This document shows, piece after piece, positions 19,537 through 27,994 of a DNA stretch of 64,000 nt (positions are counted from its first letter, which is position 1; every line of letters starts with the position of its first letter). A program made the position numbers and the translations under genes. This stretch comes from Poriferisodalis sp965237655 (GTDB lineage: Bacteria > Actinomycetota > Acidimicrobiia > Acidimicrobiales > Poriferisodalaceae), in the NCBI RefSeq assembly GCF_965237655.1, contig NZ_CBDEGB010000001.1, forward strand, positions 1,116,001 through 1,180,000, in the 5' to 3' direction. Below the pieces are notes generated by a model that had not been told where the DNA came from, did no database searches, and was given only the letters and a program-made list of their open reading frames with translations.

Positions 19537-20721
19537 ATGTTCTCGAGCGGAGCGTTCACGCAGACCGATGATCCGTCGGCGGGACAGCTGGGTCCGGCTT
19601 GCGAGCGTCGGCCAAACGGCGATTCTCACGGACTTCGGTCGGGCGCTGACAATGCGTCAACGTCCTCCGAATCGTCCGGCTTTCAAGGAGTAGCGATCCG
19701 CGGCCAGCAGACGGACGGTGCCCGCCTCCCCTTGCGGCTGGCCTCGTCCGAGCTTGACAACCTCAATGGAATCCTGCGACACGAGGTGTCCGCCAACACA
19801 TTCAAGAACTACATGACCCAGTGGAATCTCTTCCGCTGTTGGGCGACGGCGAAATGTGTCCAGTGTCTTCCGGCCCAGGCGGCGCAAGTGGCGGCCTATC
19901 TGGCCGAACGCACCGAATTGCACGGACACAAGCCTGCGACCCTACGAGTGGCCGCCGCCGCGATTGCCTTCGCGCATAGGAGTGCGGGGTGCGAGGACCC
20001 CTGCAGCAGCGACGAGGTCAAGCGGACGCTCAAGGCCGCCGCCCGCAAGTCGGGCCGAGCCCAAAAGCAGGCAGTCGCACTCACCGCAGAGGCGCTCGGC
20101 ATCATCAGAACGGCAGCGTGCAGGCCGCGGCCGGGTCGGGGAGGGAGACTCGAGAGTCCCGGGAAAGCCAAAGCCAGAGGCAGCTTCGACATCGCGCTCA
20201 TCAGCGTCATGCGCGACGCCATGCTGCGCGTGTCCGAGGCGGCCGCGCTGAAATGGGGCGACATACACACAGAGCCTGACGGCACCGGACGTCTGCTGAT
20301 TCGGCGCTCCAAGACAGATCCCGAGGGTCGAGGTGCCGTGGCGTTCGTGTCCGCTGAGGCCATGGCAGCACTCAGCATCATCAAAGAGGCCCGCTCCGGC
20401 AGCGACGACGTGTTCGCCTTGAGCCCCAATCAAATCTCCCGGCGAATCAAGCAGGCAGCTCAAGCAGCCGGACTGGGCGAAGGATTCAGCGGGCACTCCC
20501 CGCGTGTCGGCATGGCGCGAGACTTGGTGAGGGCAGGCATCGAGCTACCCGCCTTGATGCACGCCGGACGGTGGCGCAGCCCGGCGATGCCCGCGCACTA
20601 CGCCCGAAACGAGATCGCCGGCAACAACGCAGTCGCAAGGTTCTATGGCACGCCGGCCGGCCATCTCAACGCCGCGACTCAATCGGATGCCGCCCAGCGA
20701 GAGATCCGCCGACACGGCTGA
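19537..20721 (+). CDS. Tyrosine recombinase (phage-integrase family)
   Basis: The 394-residue protein has a divergent N-terminal 70 residues. A SAM-like core-binding domain follows (about 75-180; LDNLNGILRHEVSANTFKNY, GHKPATLRVAAAAIAFAHR), then the catalytic domain. Visible active-site residues are Arg in MLRVSEAAALKWGD, a Lys in RRSKTDPEGRG, His and Arg in GHSPRVGMARD, His/Trp-position residues in HAGRWRS and the nucleophile Tyr in PAHYARNE. All boxes are present, so it should be active. It is bracketed by a 15-bp inverted repeat, the pattern expected for a DNA invertase of this family. A close paralogue, truncated, lies at 43438. Confidence 0.85.
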   Translation: MFSSGAFTQTDDPSAGQLGPACERRPNGDSHGLRSGADNASTSSESSGFQGVAIRGQQTDGARLPLRLASSELDNLNGILRHEVSANTFKNYMTQWNLFRCWATAKCVQCLPAQAAQVAAYLAERTELHGHKPATLRVAAAAIAFAHRSAGCEDPCSSDEVKRTLKAAARKSGRAQKQAVALTAEALGIIRTAACRPRPGRGGRLESPGKAKARGSFDIALISVMRDAMLRVSEAAALKWGDIHTEPDGTGRLLIRRSKTDPEGRGAVAFVSAEAMAALSIIKEARSGSDDVFALSPNQISRRIKQAAQAAGLGEGFSGHSPRVGMARDLVRAGIELPALMHAGRWRSPAMPAHYARNEIAGNNAVARFYGTPAGHLNAATQSDAAQREIRRHG

Positions 20722-20854
20722 GGGCCACCCTCAACACGCTGCGCCGATCGCACCGGTGATGCCCCTCGATTGATTGAACGTCTCCCTCTGTGCGCTAGTC
20801 TCATGCGTCGCAGCAGAGGCGGGCTGCTGAGGCCGAGCCGGGGACAAGCGATGC

Positions 20855-20869
20855 ATAACTCAACTTATG
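20855..20869. repeat. 15-bp inverted repeat, right copy (candidate recombination site)
   Basis: ATAACTCAACTTATG here is the exact reverse complement of 19368-19382. Both copies are next to TGCA-like bases, so the similarity extends slightly past the core. Confidence 0.6.
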
Positions 20870-20886
20870 TGCATTTCATGTTCGAA

Positions 20887-20902
20887 CCGGACGCGCGTCC
20901 GG
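20887..20902. repeat. Perfect 16-bp palindrome
   Basis: CCGGACGCGCGTCCGG equals its own reverse complement. It lies 17 bp beyond the right inverted repeat. It has no loop and no T run, so it looks more like a protein-binding site than a terminator; the role is unknown. Confidence 0.45.
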
Positions 20903-21061
20903 CATCAGTTGCTGTCGCTATCTCTTTAGTCGTTAGTCGGCGCGAGTGCTACCCGGACGTGGCAACTCAGAGGGCGGATCGTTGGCGCGGCCTCCGCACG
21001 CCGAAGTCAACGGTAGGGCGAAGCAGAGCTGGGGCACCAATTCGGCTCAATCCTTCGTTGA

Positions 21062-21083
21062 CCCCCCCCCCCCCCCCCCCCCC
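21062..21083. repeat. Homopolymer of 22 C residues
   Basis: An uninterrupted run of 22 C on the plus strand sits 97 bp beyond the 3' end of the prepilin peptidase gene. Tracts this long change length readily by slipped-strand replication and are also hard to sequence accurately, so the exact length is uncertain. Confidence 0.85.
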
Positions 21084-21179
21084 GCGTCCCGGGCCGATGT
21101 CACTGGGACAATGCCACTAGTTGTGACAACCGGGGAGGTTGGCCCTTGGCAGCAACGTGTCGTCGGCGTGCAATTGCTG

Positions 21180-21662
21180 CTACGGCAACGGACCCTCAGT
21201 CCACAGCCGAAACCCCACCACCGCGGCAGTGCCGGCCACGAGCCCGGGTGCCCACCGCACCTTGGCGTCACGGCCTCGGCGAGCCAGCGAGACAGCGGCT
21301 GCGGGCCACTGCGCCAGCGCACCGGCCATCAGCGCCCACCACGACCAGGCGAGACCCCACCAGCCTGCGAGCAGACCGTTGACAATTATGAGCCGCACAT
21401 CGCCGAAACCCATCCAGTTCGGCCGCAGCCGATAGACGACCTCGAGCACCACAGCAAGCGACGCCGCGCCGATCACCGCCCAACCGAAGCGGGCGAACTC
21501 GCCCGCAGAGAGCGCCGAAGCGCCCAGCAGCACCGTGATCGCGCCGCCCGCAGGCCACACCGCTCGGCGCGGGATCACCGCATGGCGTACATCGGTAATC
21601 GACACGTAGAGCCCGAGCACAACCCAAACCGCGACCGCTGCCACCACAAGTCCAGCACTCAC
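21180..21662 (-). CDS. tadV: Prepilin peptidase (TadV/CpaA type)
   Basis: The 160-residue protein is almost entirely hydrophobic, with about five to six membrane segments. It has the two aspartate motifs of A24 leader peptidases: Asp in YVSITDVRHAVIPRR and GFGDVRL (GxGD). It lacks the N-terminal methylase domain of PilD, as TadV/CpaA enzymes do. Its role is to cut the leader of the Flp-type prepilins at the membrane. It stands alone on the minus strand, divergent from the four prepilin-like genes downstream on the plus strand, with 158 bp between start points for promoters. Confidence 0.85.
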   Translation of the reverse strand: MSAGLVVAAVAVWVVLGLYVSITDVRHAVIPRRAVWPAGGAITVLLGASALSAGEFARFGWAVIGAASLAVVLEVVYRLRPNWMGFGDVRLIIVNGLLAGWWGLAWSWWALMAGALAQWPAAAVSLARRGRDAKVRWAPGLVAGTAAVVGFRLWTEGPLP

Positions 21663-21820
21663 CTTGTCCTCCCCCGGGTGATGTGGCGGGGCCGGCGGCC
21701 GGGGCCTCGCAGAGCTTACGACGTGAAGCCAGCTGCGTCAGCGACCCGGCCCGGCCCTGCTGCACCGCTGGCGAATGATCGAGTCAACAGCACGACTACG
21801 AATCGACAAGGAGCAATCCA

Positions 21821-22323
21821 ATGAAATTGTCCCCCGCCCGTATTCTTCGAGCACTCACGCGACCGATCAGCAGACGGTCGCCGGTGCGCAGGGACGACAG
21901 CGGCCTGACCACCCTCGAATGGCTGCTGATCGTCGCCGCGGTGGCCGGCTGGCCGCGTTGGCCGTAGTGCTCGTTCAACGCGTCGTGTCAGACACCGCCG
22001 AACAGATCAGCGGCTCGAGCGCCCGCAAGATCGCCGCGCAGGTCGCAGCCCAGCAGGTGACCGATAAGGCCCGCGCGCAAGACGCCACAAGCGACAACGC
22101 TGCCAACGACGACACGTCGGCCGTATCTCTGAACGCCGAGTACAAGAGTGACTGCACGCTCATTGCGATCACCTACGGAGACGTCCCTGACCTGGAGGTG
22201 TTTTGGGTTAATGCGATTCCCGCGGCTCAAGCGGGTAAGGACGCAATCACAGACCATAGCAATGTGGCCACCGAAACCGTCTGGGACAACGTTGCGTCGA
22301 CCTATGGATGCCTCGTCCCGTGA
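21821..22323 (+). pseudogene. Prepilin-like gene 1, frameshifted
   Basis: The ATG at 21821 gives MKLSPARILRALTRPISRRS, then the class III leader DDSG|LTTLEWLLIVAAVAG with Glu at +5. Near 21947 one base is missing relative to the next paralogue (GGCCGGCTGG here against GGCGGGGCTGG), and the frame ends soon after. The rest continues in the other frame with VVLVQRVVSDTAEQI and a Cys-containing tail ending STYGCLVP* at 22323. Corrected, it is about 167 residues. It should be a Flp/Tad pilin or pseudopilin; as written only a truncated leader peptide would be made. Confidence 0.7.
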
Positions 22324-23076
22324 TCACGCAGACTGGATCCGGCGTACCGCGCCACGTTGAGGGCGCCGCCGAGCCAATCGCAGTGCCGGTGCGACAGGAC
22401 CTGCAAAAGGCCCATGGCCACCGCGGCGATTCGGGGCTCACCACGCTGGAGTGGCTGCTCATCGTCGCCGCGGTGGCGGGGCTGGCCGCGCTCGCAGTGG
22501 TGCTGGTCCAGCGCGTGGTCAGCGACACAAGCGAGCAGATCGCCGGCAACAGCGCCCGTCAAACGGCCGCGAAGGTCGCTGGTGTGCAGGTCGCCGACAA
22601 GGCGAGGGCTGCGGGTCTTGAGACGGGTGCGGATCACGACGAAATCAATCAGGATGGCAAGAGGGAGTGCGATCGGCTGAAGATCCTCTACTCCGATGCC
22701 GGGATCACAACCACCTACACCGATGGCGTATTTGCTGGCAGTGTTTGGACCACGGATCCCAATTGCCAAGTGACTGCGAGCGGCGACACAGCAACGCCCG
22801 CAACGCCCTGGTCAACCACAAACCCTGGCGCACAGTGGCACGACGCTGACATGGGCTGCACCTACGTCAATTGGCGGGAGTCCGATTACGGGCTATGTGA
22901 TCGAATGCATGGTTCCGGGGGGCTCCACCGCAACGTGTGGCTCTCGGGATACCAACGCTTCGTCGGGGTGGACGATCACGGCCATGGGTTCAGGACAGAT
23001 GGTGACTTACACAGTCGCGGCACGGAACACCGCGGGGCTCGGCCCCACCGCCAGCGTCACCATCACCTTGTCATAA
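22308..23076 (+). pseudogene. Prepilin-like gene 2 with FN3 tail, frameshifted
   Basis: The gene starts at ATG 22308 or at GTG 22320, which overlaps the upstream stop. It has the leader RGDSG|LTTLEWLLIVAAVAG with Glu at +5 and the helix VVLVQRVVSDTSEQIAG. After about 22800-22850 the coding signal changes frame and reads LTWAAPTSIGGSPITGYVIE, then VTYTVAARNTAGLGPTASVT, ending at TAA 23074-23076. That is a fibronectin type III domain. A pilin-like leader with an FN3 tail suggests a surface-displayed minor pilin. As written, the original frame would run into unrelated residues to about 23192. Confidence 0.65.
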
Positions 23077-23134
23077 CCCGGATCCAGTGCAGTGTCCCTA
23101 ACCGTTCGTTCCAGAATGAGACGAGAACTCCAAT

Positions 23135-23596
23135 ATGCCCGAGGCAGATCGGTCGTGCCGTGCTCGTCGCACGCGCGGCGACAGCGGCCTGACCACTTTG
23201 GAGTGGCTGCTGATCACTGCGGCGGTGGCTGCGCTGGCGGCTTTGGCTGTCGTTCTCGTGCAGGCGGAGGTGAAGGACACTGCGGATCGGGTCGCGAGTC
23301 CCGATCCGCGGGTGACCGCCGCAATTCACTCTGCCTTCGAGGTCGAGACCGGTGCCAAGGCCGCGGCTGCGGGCGACTTCGAGTCGTGGACGGGCTGGGA
23401 GCGCCGTTTCAGCGAGAGGTGCAGCCTGCTCGCGGTGCTGTACGGCGACGCCGACGTCGAAGTGGTGCTCAACAACTTCAACCGGGCGACCGGCGGCGGC
23501 ATCGAATTCGATGCGGCTGCGGCCAGCCACGCCGCTGCGGCCGACGAACAGCCGGCGGACCCCAGCAAGGCCCAAGTCCAATGCGAAGTGCGCTGA
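23135..23596 (+). CDS. Prepilin-like protein 3 (intact)
   Basis: The 153-residue protein starts MPEADRSCRARRTRGDSG, followed by the leader cleavage point and LTTLEWLLITAAVAALAALA with Glu at +5, as in Flp-type prepilins. A helical stalk (VVLVQAEVKDTADRV) leads to a small variable domain containing RCSLLAVLYGDADVEVVLNN and an Ala-rich tail with a final Cys. It is the only one of the four paralogues whose frame is unbroken. It is larger than classic Flp pilins (about 60 residues), so it may be a minor pilin or a pseudopilin. It lies 37 bp upstream of cpaB. Confidence 0.75.
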   Translation: MPEADRSCRARRTRGDSGLTTLEWLLITAAVAALAALAVVLVQAEVKDTADRVASPDPRVTAAIHSAFEVETGAKAAAAGDFESWTGWERRFSERCSLLAVLYGDADVEVVLNNFNRATGGGIEFDAAAASHAAAADEQPADPSKAQVQCEVR

Positions 23597-23633
23597 GCCG
23601 CCGCCCGGCCTCCCCCGAAGAGAGGGATGACTG

Positions 23634-24878
23634 ATGGCAGATGACGACGACATCGCCGAACCAGCGTCGCCGGGCAGGACCGGCCGTTTCGGTCGCCGTC
23701 GCAAGTCGCAGGAAGCGGCCGATGGGACCGAGGCGGTCGAGTCTGACGGCCTCGGCATGCAGTCCGAGCGGGCACCCGAGGCGGCGCCGGCGAAAGCCAA
23801 GCGGACGCGTCGGCAGATGCCGGAGTCGACCAAGCGACTGCTGTTTATCGTCGCTGGCGTGTTCGTGCTGGTGGGCAGCGTCGGGGGTTTCTATCTGACG
23901 TCGGATGCGTTTGAGTCGCGTGTACCGGTGCTGGTTGCGACACGCAACATAGCGGTCGGCGAGACCGTCAGCTCCGCAGATGTCGCATCCGAGTTGATGG
24001 TCACCGGGTCGGTGCCGCACATCCCCTGGACTGTCGAAGCACCGTTGTTCTTCGAGGGCACGGTGGCGCTGCAGCCCATGCCGTTGGGCGGGCTGGTCCG
24101 GTACGACATGGTCGCTCAGGTCGACACCGTGCCCGAGGGCGACGAGCTGGTGGTCGAGGTGCCGCTGGACGTGAGCCTGGTCACCGAGACGGTGTTCGAA
24201 GGCGAACTGGTGCTGCTGGTGGATCCCGGGATCGCTCCGGCGCCGGGCAATCCGGGGCGGCCGCGCAATGTCATACGGGACTTCACGCTGACCAGCTTCG
24301 ACGGGTCGCAGATGCGGCTGATCCTGCCCGCTCAGGAGTGGGCGGACTGGACGGCGCTGCTCGACGAGGTGGGCGGCACGCTGATGGTCAAGGACCTCGG
24401 CCCCCGTGCCGACATCGCCGCCACCAGCGAGAGCCTGGACGCAGTGTGGCAGTCGCAGTGGTCCCAAGCGGCGGCGGAAGTCGCGGTGGTTGCGGCGGCG
24501 GCAGCGCCCACAGCGGGCCCCGGCGAGCTGGAAGTGATCGTGTCGCTCGATGCCAGCCTGGTGCCCTCTGGTGTCGCCGCGGGCAGTCTTGTGCTGCTGG
24601 TCGATCCAGGTGCGGCGCCGCTGGGCAACAACGAAGGCCGGCCCCGCAGAGTGATCGGCACGCTGGAGCTCGAGAACTTCTCCGGCGGGCAGATGCAGAT
24701 GTTCGTCGGGCCTGAGGACTGGCAGTACTGGCGGTCGCTGCCGGAGGTTCTGGGCGCCGCTCCGATGGTGCTGCCCGTGCCGCCGGGCACCGATGTGGAG
24801 GACATGTCCGAGCGTCTCGACGCCGTGTGGGACGAAGAGTGGCGCCGTCAGCTCGGCGAGGCGACTGGGCCCGCGTAG
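23634..24878 (+). CDS. cpaB: Flp pilus assembly protein CpaB-like (SAF domain)
   Basis: The 414-residue protein has a charged cytoplasmic N-terminus and one membrane segment (about residues 67-88; RLLFIVAGVFVLVGSVGGFY). A SAF domain follows (about 95-160; VPVLVATRNIAVGETVSSAD). Two related C-terminal units come next: VEVPLDVSLVTETV...LVLLVDPG with a GRPR motif, and VIVSLDASLVPSGV...LVLLVDPG with a second GRPR motif. CpaB/RcpC proteins sit in the envelope at the base of the Tad machine. The internal duplication is unusual and may reflect a local expansion. The gene lies inside the plus-strand tad operon. Confidence 0.75.
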   Translation: MADDDDIAEPASPGRTGRFGRRRKSQEAADGTEAVESDGLGMQSERAPEAAPAKAKRTRRQMPESTKRLLFIVAGVFVLVGSVGGFYLTSDAFESRVPVLVATRNIAVGETVSSADVASELMVTGSVPHIPWTVEAPLFFEGTVALQPMPLGGLVRYDMVAQVDTVPEGDELVVEVPLDVSLVTETVFEGELVLLVDPGIAPAPGNPGRPRNVIRDFTLTSFDGSQMRLILPAQEWADWTALLDEVGGTLMVKDLGPRADIAATSESLDAVWQSQWSQAAAEVAVVAAAAAPTAGPGELEVIVSLDASLVPSGVAAGSLVLLVDPGAAPLGNNEGRPRRVIGTLELENFSGGQMQMFVGPEDWQYWRSLPEVLGAAPMVLPVPPGTDVEDMSERLDAVWDEEWRRQLGEATGPA

Positions 24879-24920
24879 GCCGATGGTCGGATTGGCTGTG
24901 CTCGCTCTGGGGTCGGCATC

Positions 24921-25817
24921 GTGCTAGCGGTGCTGAGCGCTGAGGGCGCGCGTTTCGACACCGGCGCGGTGGCAATGGCGGTGGCCCGCCGCATCGGCAA
25001 TTCGGGTGAGCGGGTGCTGTTCGTCGACGCCGACGCATCCGGTTCCCGGCTTGCGCAGCGCTTCGGCGGCGCCGATTCCGCGGCCTACTCGCCCGCGGAC
25101 CGGGGCCTGCCGTCGTTGATCGTGGCCCGCGAGCCGCTCACGTTGCGTCTGCTGGCACAGCACTGCTACAGCCTCGACGTTGCCAACGGGTCGCTGTGGT
25201 CGCTGTTCGGGCCTCACCATCCCGCAGGTGCGCAGTACGCGGCTCGGTGGCTCGCGGAGCGTGTCGAGAATCTTGTCGCGGTCGGCGCGCAGCGCCGGCT
25301 GGTCGTGTCGTCCACGCTTCGATCCGCTGCCGAGCACCTGGCGCCGCTGCTGAGCGCTGCGCAGGTGGTGGCAGTTGCCGCCCGGGTGGCGACGATCGAC
25401 GACGCCAGAGCGCTGATGGCGCAGTCCCGCGACGCCGGGCTGCGAAGGCACGGCAGCGGCCAGCAGGCACTGATCGTCGAGGGCGACTCGCCGCTGGGCG
25501 ACGACGAGATCTTCCTGGAGTCGGGCATGCGCGTCGCCGGGCGGCTCCCGGTCATAGACGACGACAGGATCCTGCGACTGCAGGGCGGCCGCCGCGACCG
25601 CTCGTTCACCAATCACCTCGACGACATCGCGGCCCGGCTGCTGGCCTTGCTGAACCTGGTCGGCGCGTCCGACGCCGACCACGACGACGCTGGCACTGCG
25701 ACCGATCTGCGCCTCGCTGAGCATCCCGAGCCCCAGCCGGCCGTCAACGGAACCCATGACAGACCGCCGCACGCGGCACGGCTCGACCACGCGGCACGCA
25801 GCGAAGAGCGGGTGTGA
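24921..25817 (+). CDS. tadZ: TadZ/CpaE-like ATPase homologue with degenerate P-loop
   Basis: The 298-residue protein starts at GTG 24921 (MLAVLSAEGARFDTGAVAMA). The fold looks MinD/ParA-like: a first strand and loop, then RVLFVDADASGSRLAQRFGG (the Walker A' region) and RRLVVSSTLRSAAEHLAPLL. The usual lysine-containing Walker A (KGGxGKT) is replaced by AEGARFDTG, so ATP binding is doubtful. TadZ proteins place the pilus machine at the cell pole, and atypical P-loops are known in that family. Position between cpaB and tadA supports the call. The last 40 residues are low-complexity. Confidence 0.65.
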   Translation: MLAVLSAEGARFDTGAVAMAVARRIGNSGERVLFVDADASGSRLAQRFGGADSAAYSPADRGLPSLIVAREPLTLRLLAQHCYSLDVANGSLWSLFGPHHPAGAQYAARWLAERVENLVAVGAQRRLVVSSTLRSAAEHLAPLLSAAQVVAVAARVATIDDARALMAQSRDAGLRRHGSGQQALIVEGDSPLGDDEIFLESGMRVAGRLPVIDDDRILRLQGGRRDRSFTNHLDDIAARLLALLNLVGASDADHDDAGTATDLRLAEHPEPQPAVNGTHDRPPHAARLDHAARSEERV

Positions 25818-25818
25818 G

Positions 25819-27096
25819 ATGTCGCTGCGCGAAGAGATCTGGGAGGCGGTGCGGCCGCAGGTGCAAGAACAGCGGCTCAGCACCGCGACCGACGGCGAGA
25901 GCGTCTCAGACGCGAGCCATGACCTAGCCGCCTCAGCGATCCGGGGCCAGGAGGCAACTGCGCTGAACGACACCGGCCGGATGCTGACCGATGAGGATCT
26001 CGACTGGCTGTGGGCCCAGATGGCGGCACTGCTGGGAGCAGGACCCATGGAGCGGTTCCTGCGCCGCGCCGACGTCGAGAACATCTACGTGTTCGGCCCC
26101 GACTACGCAGTGCTGGGCTGCACCGGCGGACGCCAGGAGCACGTCCGCGAGCCGGTGTTCGCCGACGAGGACGACATGGTCCGCTACATCGCGCACCTGG
26201 CCACCACACACGGCCAGACCGGGCGCCGCTTCGACCAGTCGGCGCCGCTTCTGGACCTGAGACTCAAGACGGGGGAGCGGATCTTCGCTGCGATGGCGGT
26301 GTGCGGCACACCGTTCCTGACGATCCGCTGCCACCGCCACCGCAGCATCCGTCTCGTGGATCTCGTGGAGCGCGAATCGCTGTCGGAGCAGGCTGCGGAC
26401 TTCCTGCGGGCCGCAGTGAGACCGCCCGCTCCGTCCAACATCTTGGTGTGCGGCGCGCTCGGCGCCGGCAAGACCACATTGCTGCGCGCCCTGCTGGCCG
26501 AGATCGGGCCCAGCGAGATCGTGTGCACCCTCGAGCAGACCTTCGAGCTGTTCTTGGACCAGACCCATCCCTTGACCTTCGCGGTGGAGACCCGGGAGGC
26601 CAACAGCGACGGCTCCGGGGAGATCACCATGGAGGAGCTGTCCAAACGGTCCCTGCGCTCGGGCGCCGACCGGGTGATCGTGGGGGAGCTGCGCGGCGCC
26701 GAGGCGGCGACATTCCTGTCGGCGTGCGGCACCGGCTCGGACGGCTCGATGGCGACGATCCACGCCTCATCGCCGCGGCAGGCCCTGAGCCGGCTCGTGC
26801 GCTACTGCCTGTCCTCCAACACGGCCGCGTCCCAGTCGGCGCTGATCCAGGAGACCGCCGAGGTCATCCACCTTGTTACGCACCTGCGCGGCGATCCCCG
26901 CACAGGGTTCAGGGGAGTGAACTCGATCGCAGAGATCGTCGGATCCGACGAGGACCGTTGCGAGATGCACGAGATCTTCGGCCGCCGCAGACGAGGCGGG
27001 CCGCTGGAGCTGATCGGCAAGCCCCGCAACCCCGATGTCGTCGAGCGCGTCGTCGAGGGCGGCTTGGACCTCTCCGAGTGGCCCGAGGGCGACTGA
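25819..27096 (+). CDS. tadA: Tad secretion ATPase TadA/CpaF
   Basis: From ATG 25819, one base after the tadZ stop, the 425-residue protein reads MSLREEIWEAVRPQVQEQRL. It is a GspE/PilT-type hexameric ATPase. It has an N-terminal domain (RADVENIYVFGPDYAVLGCT), Walker A GALGAGKTTLL (about residues 211-221), an Asp box region (CTLEQTFEL), Walker B RVIVGELRGAEA and a His box (GSMATIHASSPRQAL). It powers pilus assembly from the cytoplasm, working with TadB and TadC. The length is normal and no defect is seen. An in-frame start upstream exists but would overlap tadZ. Confidence 0.9.
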   Translation: MSLREEIWEAVRPQVQEQRLSTATDGESVSDASHDLAASAIRGQEATALNDTGRMLTDEDLDWLWAQMAALLGAGPMERFLRRADVENIYVFGPDYAVLGCTGGRQEHVREPVFADEDDMVRYIAHLATTHGQTGRRFDQSAPLLDLRLKTGERIFAAMAVCGTPFLTIRCHRHRSIRLVDLVERESLSEQAADFLRAAVRPPAPSNILVCGALGAGKTTLLRALLAEIGPSEIVCTLEQTFELFLDQTHPLTFAVETREANSDGSGEITMEELSKRSLRSGADRVIVGELRGAEAATFLSACGTGSDGSMATIHASSPRQALSRLVRYCLSSNTAASQSALIQETAEVIHLVTHLRGDPRTGFRGVNSIAEIVGSDEDRCEMHEIFGRRRRGGPLELIGKPRNPDVVERVVEGGLDLSEWPEGD

Positions 27097-27097
27097 G

Positions 27098-27994
27098 ATG
27101 GCGTCAGCGGTCGTCTTCGGCGTGCTCGCCGCTGCAGGGATCGCCCTCGCGGCGGGATCCGGCGCGCTGGCCCGCGCCCGCCCCCGCATCAACGGCCGGG
27201 GCGGCGACTCGGACTCAAGGTCGCCCCGCGGGTCGAAACCGGCCGGCGGCCGGCGCTTGAGCTCGCTGATGATGGTGCAGATCGTTGCAGCGTCGGGTCT
27301 GGGCTTCGCGGGGTGGGCTGGGACAGGCCTGCTGGGGATGGTGCTGCTGCTGGGCGGGCTGGGAGCACTGCTGCCGCCGTTCATGGCGGCTCCGGCCCGG
27401 CGTCGCCGCCAGACCCGCCAGGCGCTGGCCTGGTCGCTGTGGAGCCGCCAGATCGCGGAGCTGGCCAGAGCCGGTTCGGGTCTCGCCGACTCGATCCGGG
27501 GAAGCACCGAGCACGCACCGGAGGAGATCGCGCCCATCGTCGCACGCATCGCGGCCACAGCGGAGATGCGAAGCCTCGAGGAAGCGCTCGACGAGCTCGC
27601 CGCATCGGGCACTGTGTGGGAACCCGAGGTGGCAGCAGGGCTGCGCATGGCGGCCAGCTCAGGCGGCGCAGTGGCCGATCCGCTCCTGGATTTGTGCGGC
27701 CGCATCAGCGACGTCGTCGACCTGCACCGCTCCAAGTCCGAAGCCGTGGTTCAGCTGTGGACCCAGACCATCGCGCTGCTCGGACTGGCAGGCGGAGTGG
27801 TGGTGCTCATGTACCGCAACAACCCCGCCTACTTCGAGCCCTACGAGCAAGGCACCGGACAGCTGGTATTCGTCGGCATCGCCGGCATGCTGCTGATGTC
27901 GACGGCGTTCTTGGTGTACCACTCGGTGGTCCGCGAGGAGAACTCCATCCTGGTGGAGCCCCGCCGGCGCAGCCGGGCCAAGGATCCGATATGA
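27098..27994 (+). CDS. tadB: Tad membrane platform protein TadB
   Basis: The 298-residue protein starts MASAVVFGVLAAAGIALAAG one base after the tadA stop. It has an N-terminal membrane segment, a second hydrophobic region (about 55-95), a cytoplasmic GspF-type domain (IAELARAGSGLADSIRGSTE, LEEALDELAASG), and two C-terminal segments (IALLGLAGGVVVLMY, VFVGIAGMLLMSTAFLVYHS). TadB and TadC together form the inner-membrane platform for the Tad pilus. Its stop overlaps the tadC start (ATGA), which implies coupled translation. Confidence 0.88.
   Translation: MASAVVFGVLAAAGIALAAGSGALARARPRINGRGGDSDSRSPRGSKPAGGRRLSSLMMVQIVAASGLGFAGWAGTGLLGMVLLLGGLGALLPPFMAAPARRRRQTRQALAWSLWSRQIAELARAGSGLADSIRGSTEHAPEEIAPIVARIAATAEMRSLEEALDELAASGTVWEPEVAAGLRMAASSGGAVADPLLDLCGRISDVVDLHRSKSEAVVQLWTQTIALLGLAGGVVVLMYRNNPAYFEPYEQGTGQLVFVGIAGMLLMSTAFLVYHSVVREENSILVEPRRRSRAKDPI

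Larger units (their letters stand above)
20722..21179. other. Intergenic region with repeat, palindrome and poly-C tract
   Basis: This 458-bp gap lies between two convergent genes, the recombinase and the prepilin peptidase. It holds the right copy of the 15-bp inverted repeat (20855-20869), a perfect 16-bp palindrome (20887-20902) and a run of 22 C residues (21062-21083). Frames crossing it have poor coding character, so I call no gene. Confidence 0.6.

Noticed and set aside
20770..21824. Plus-strand frames encoding a run of prolines across the poly-C tract
   Set aside because: The proline run is only the translation of the C homopolymer, and the frames are antisense to the prepilin peptidase; no domain is visible.
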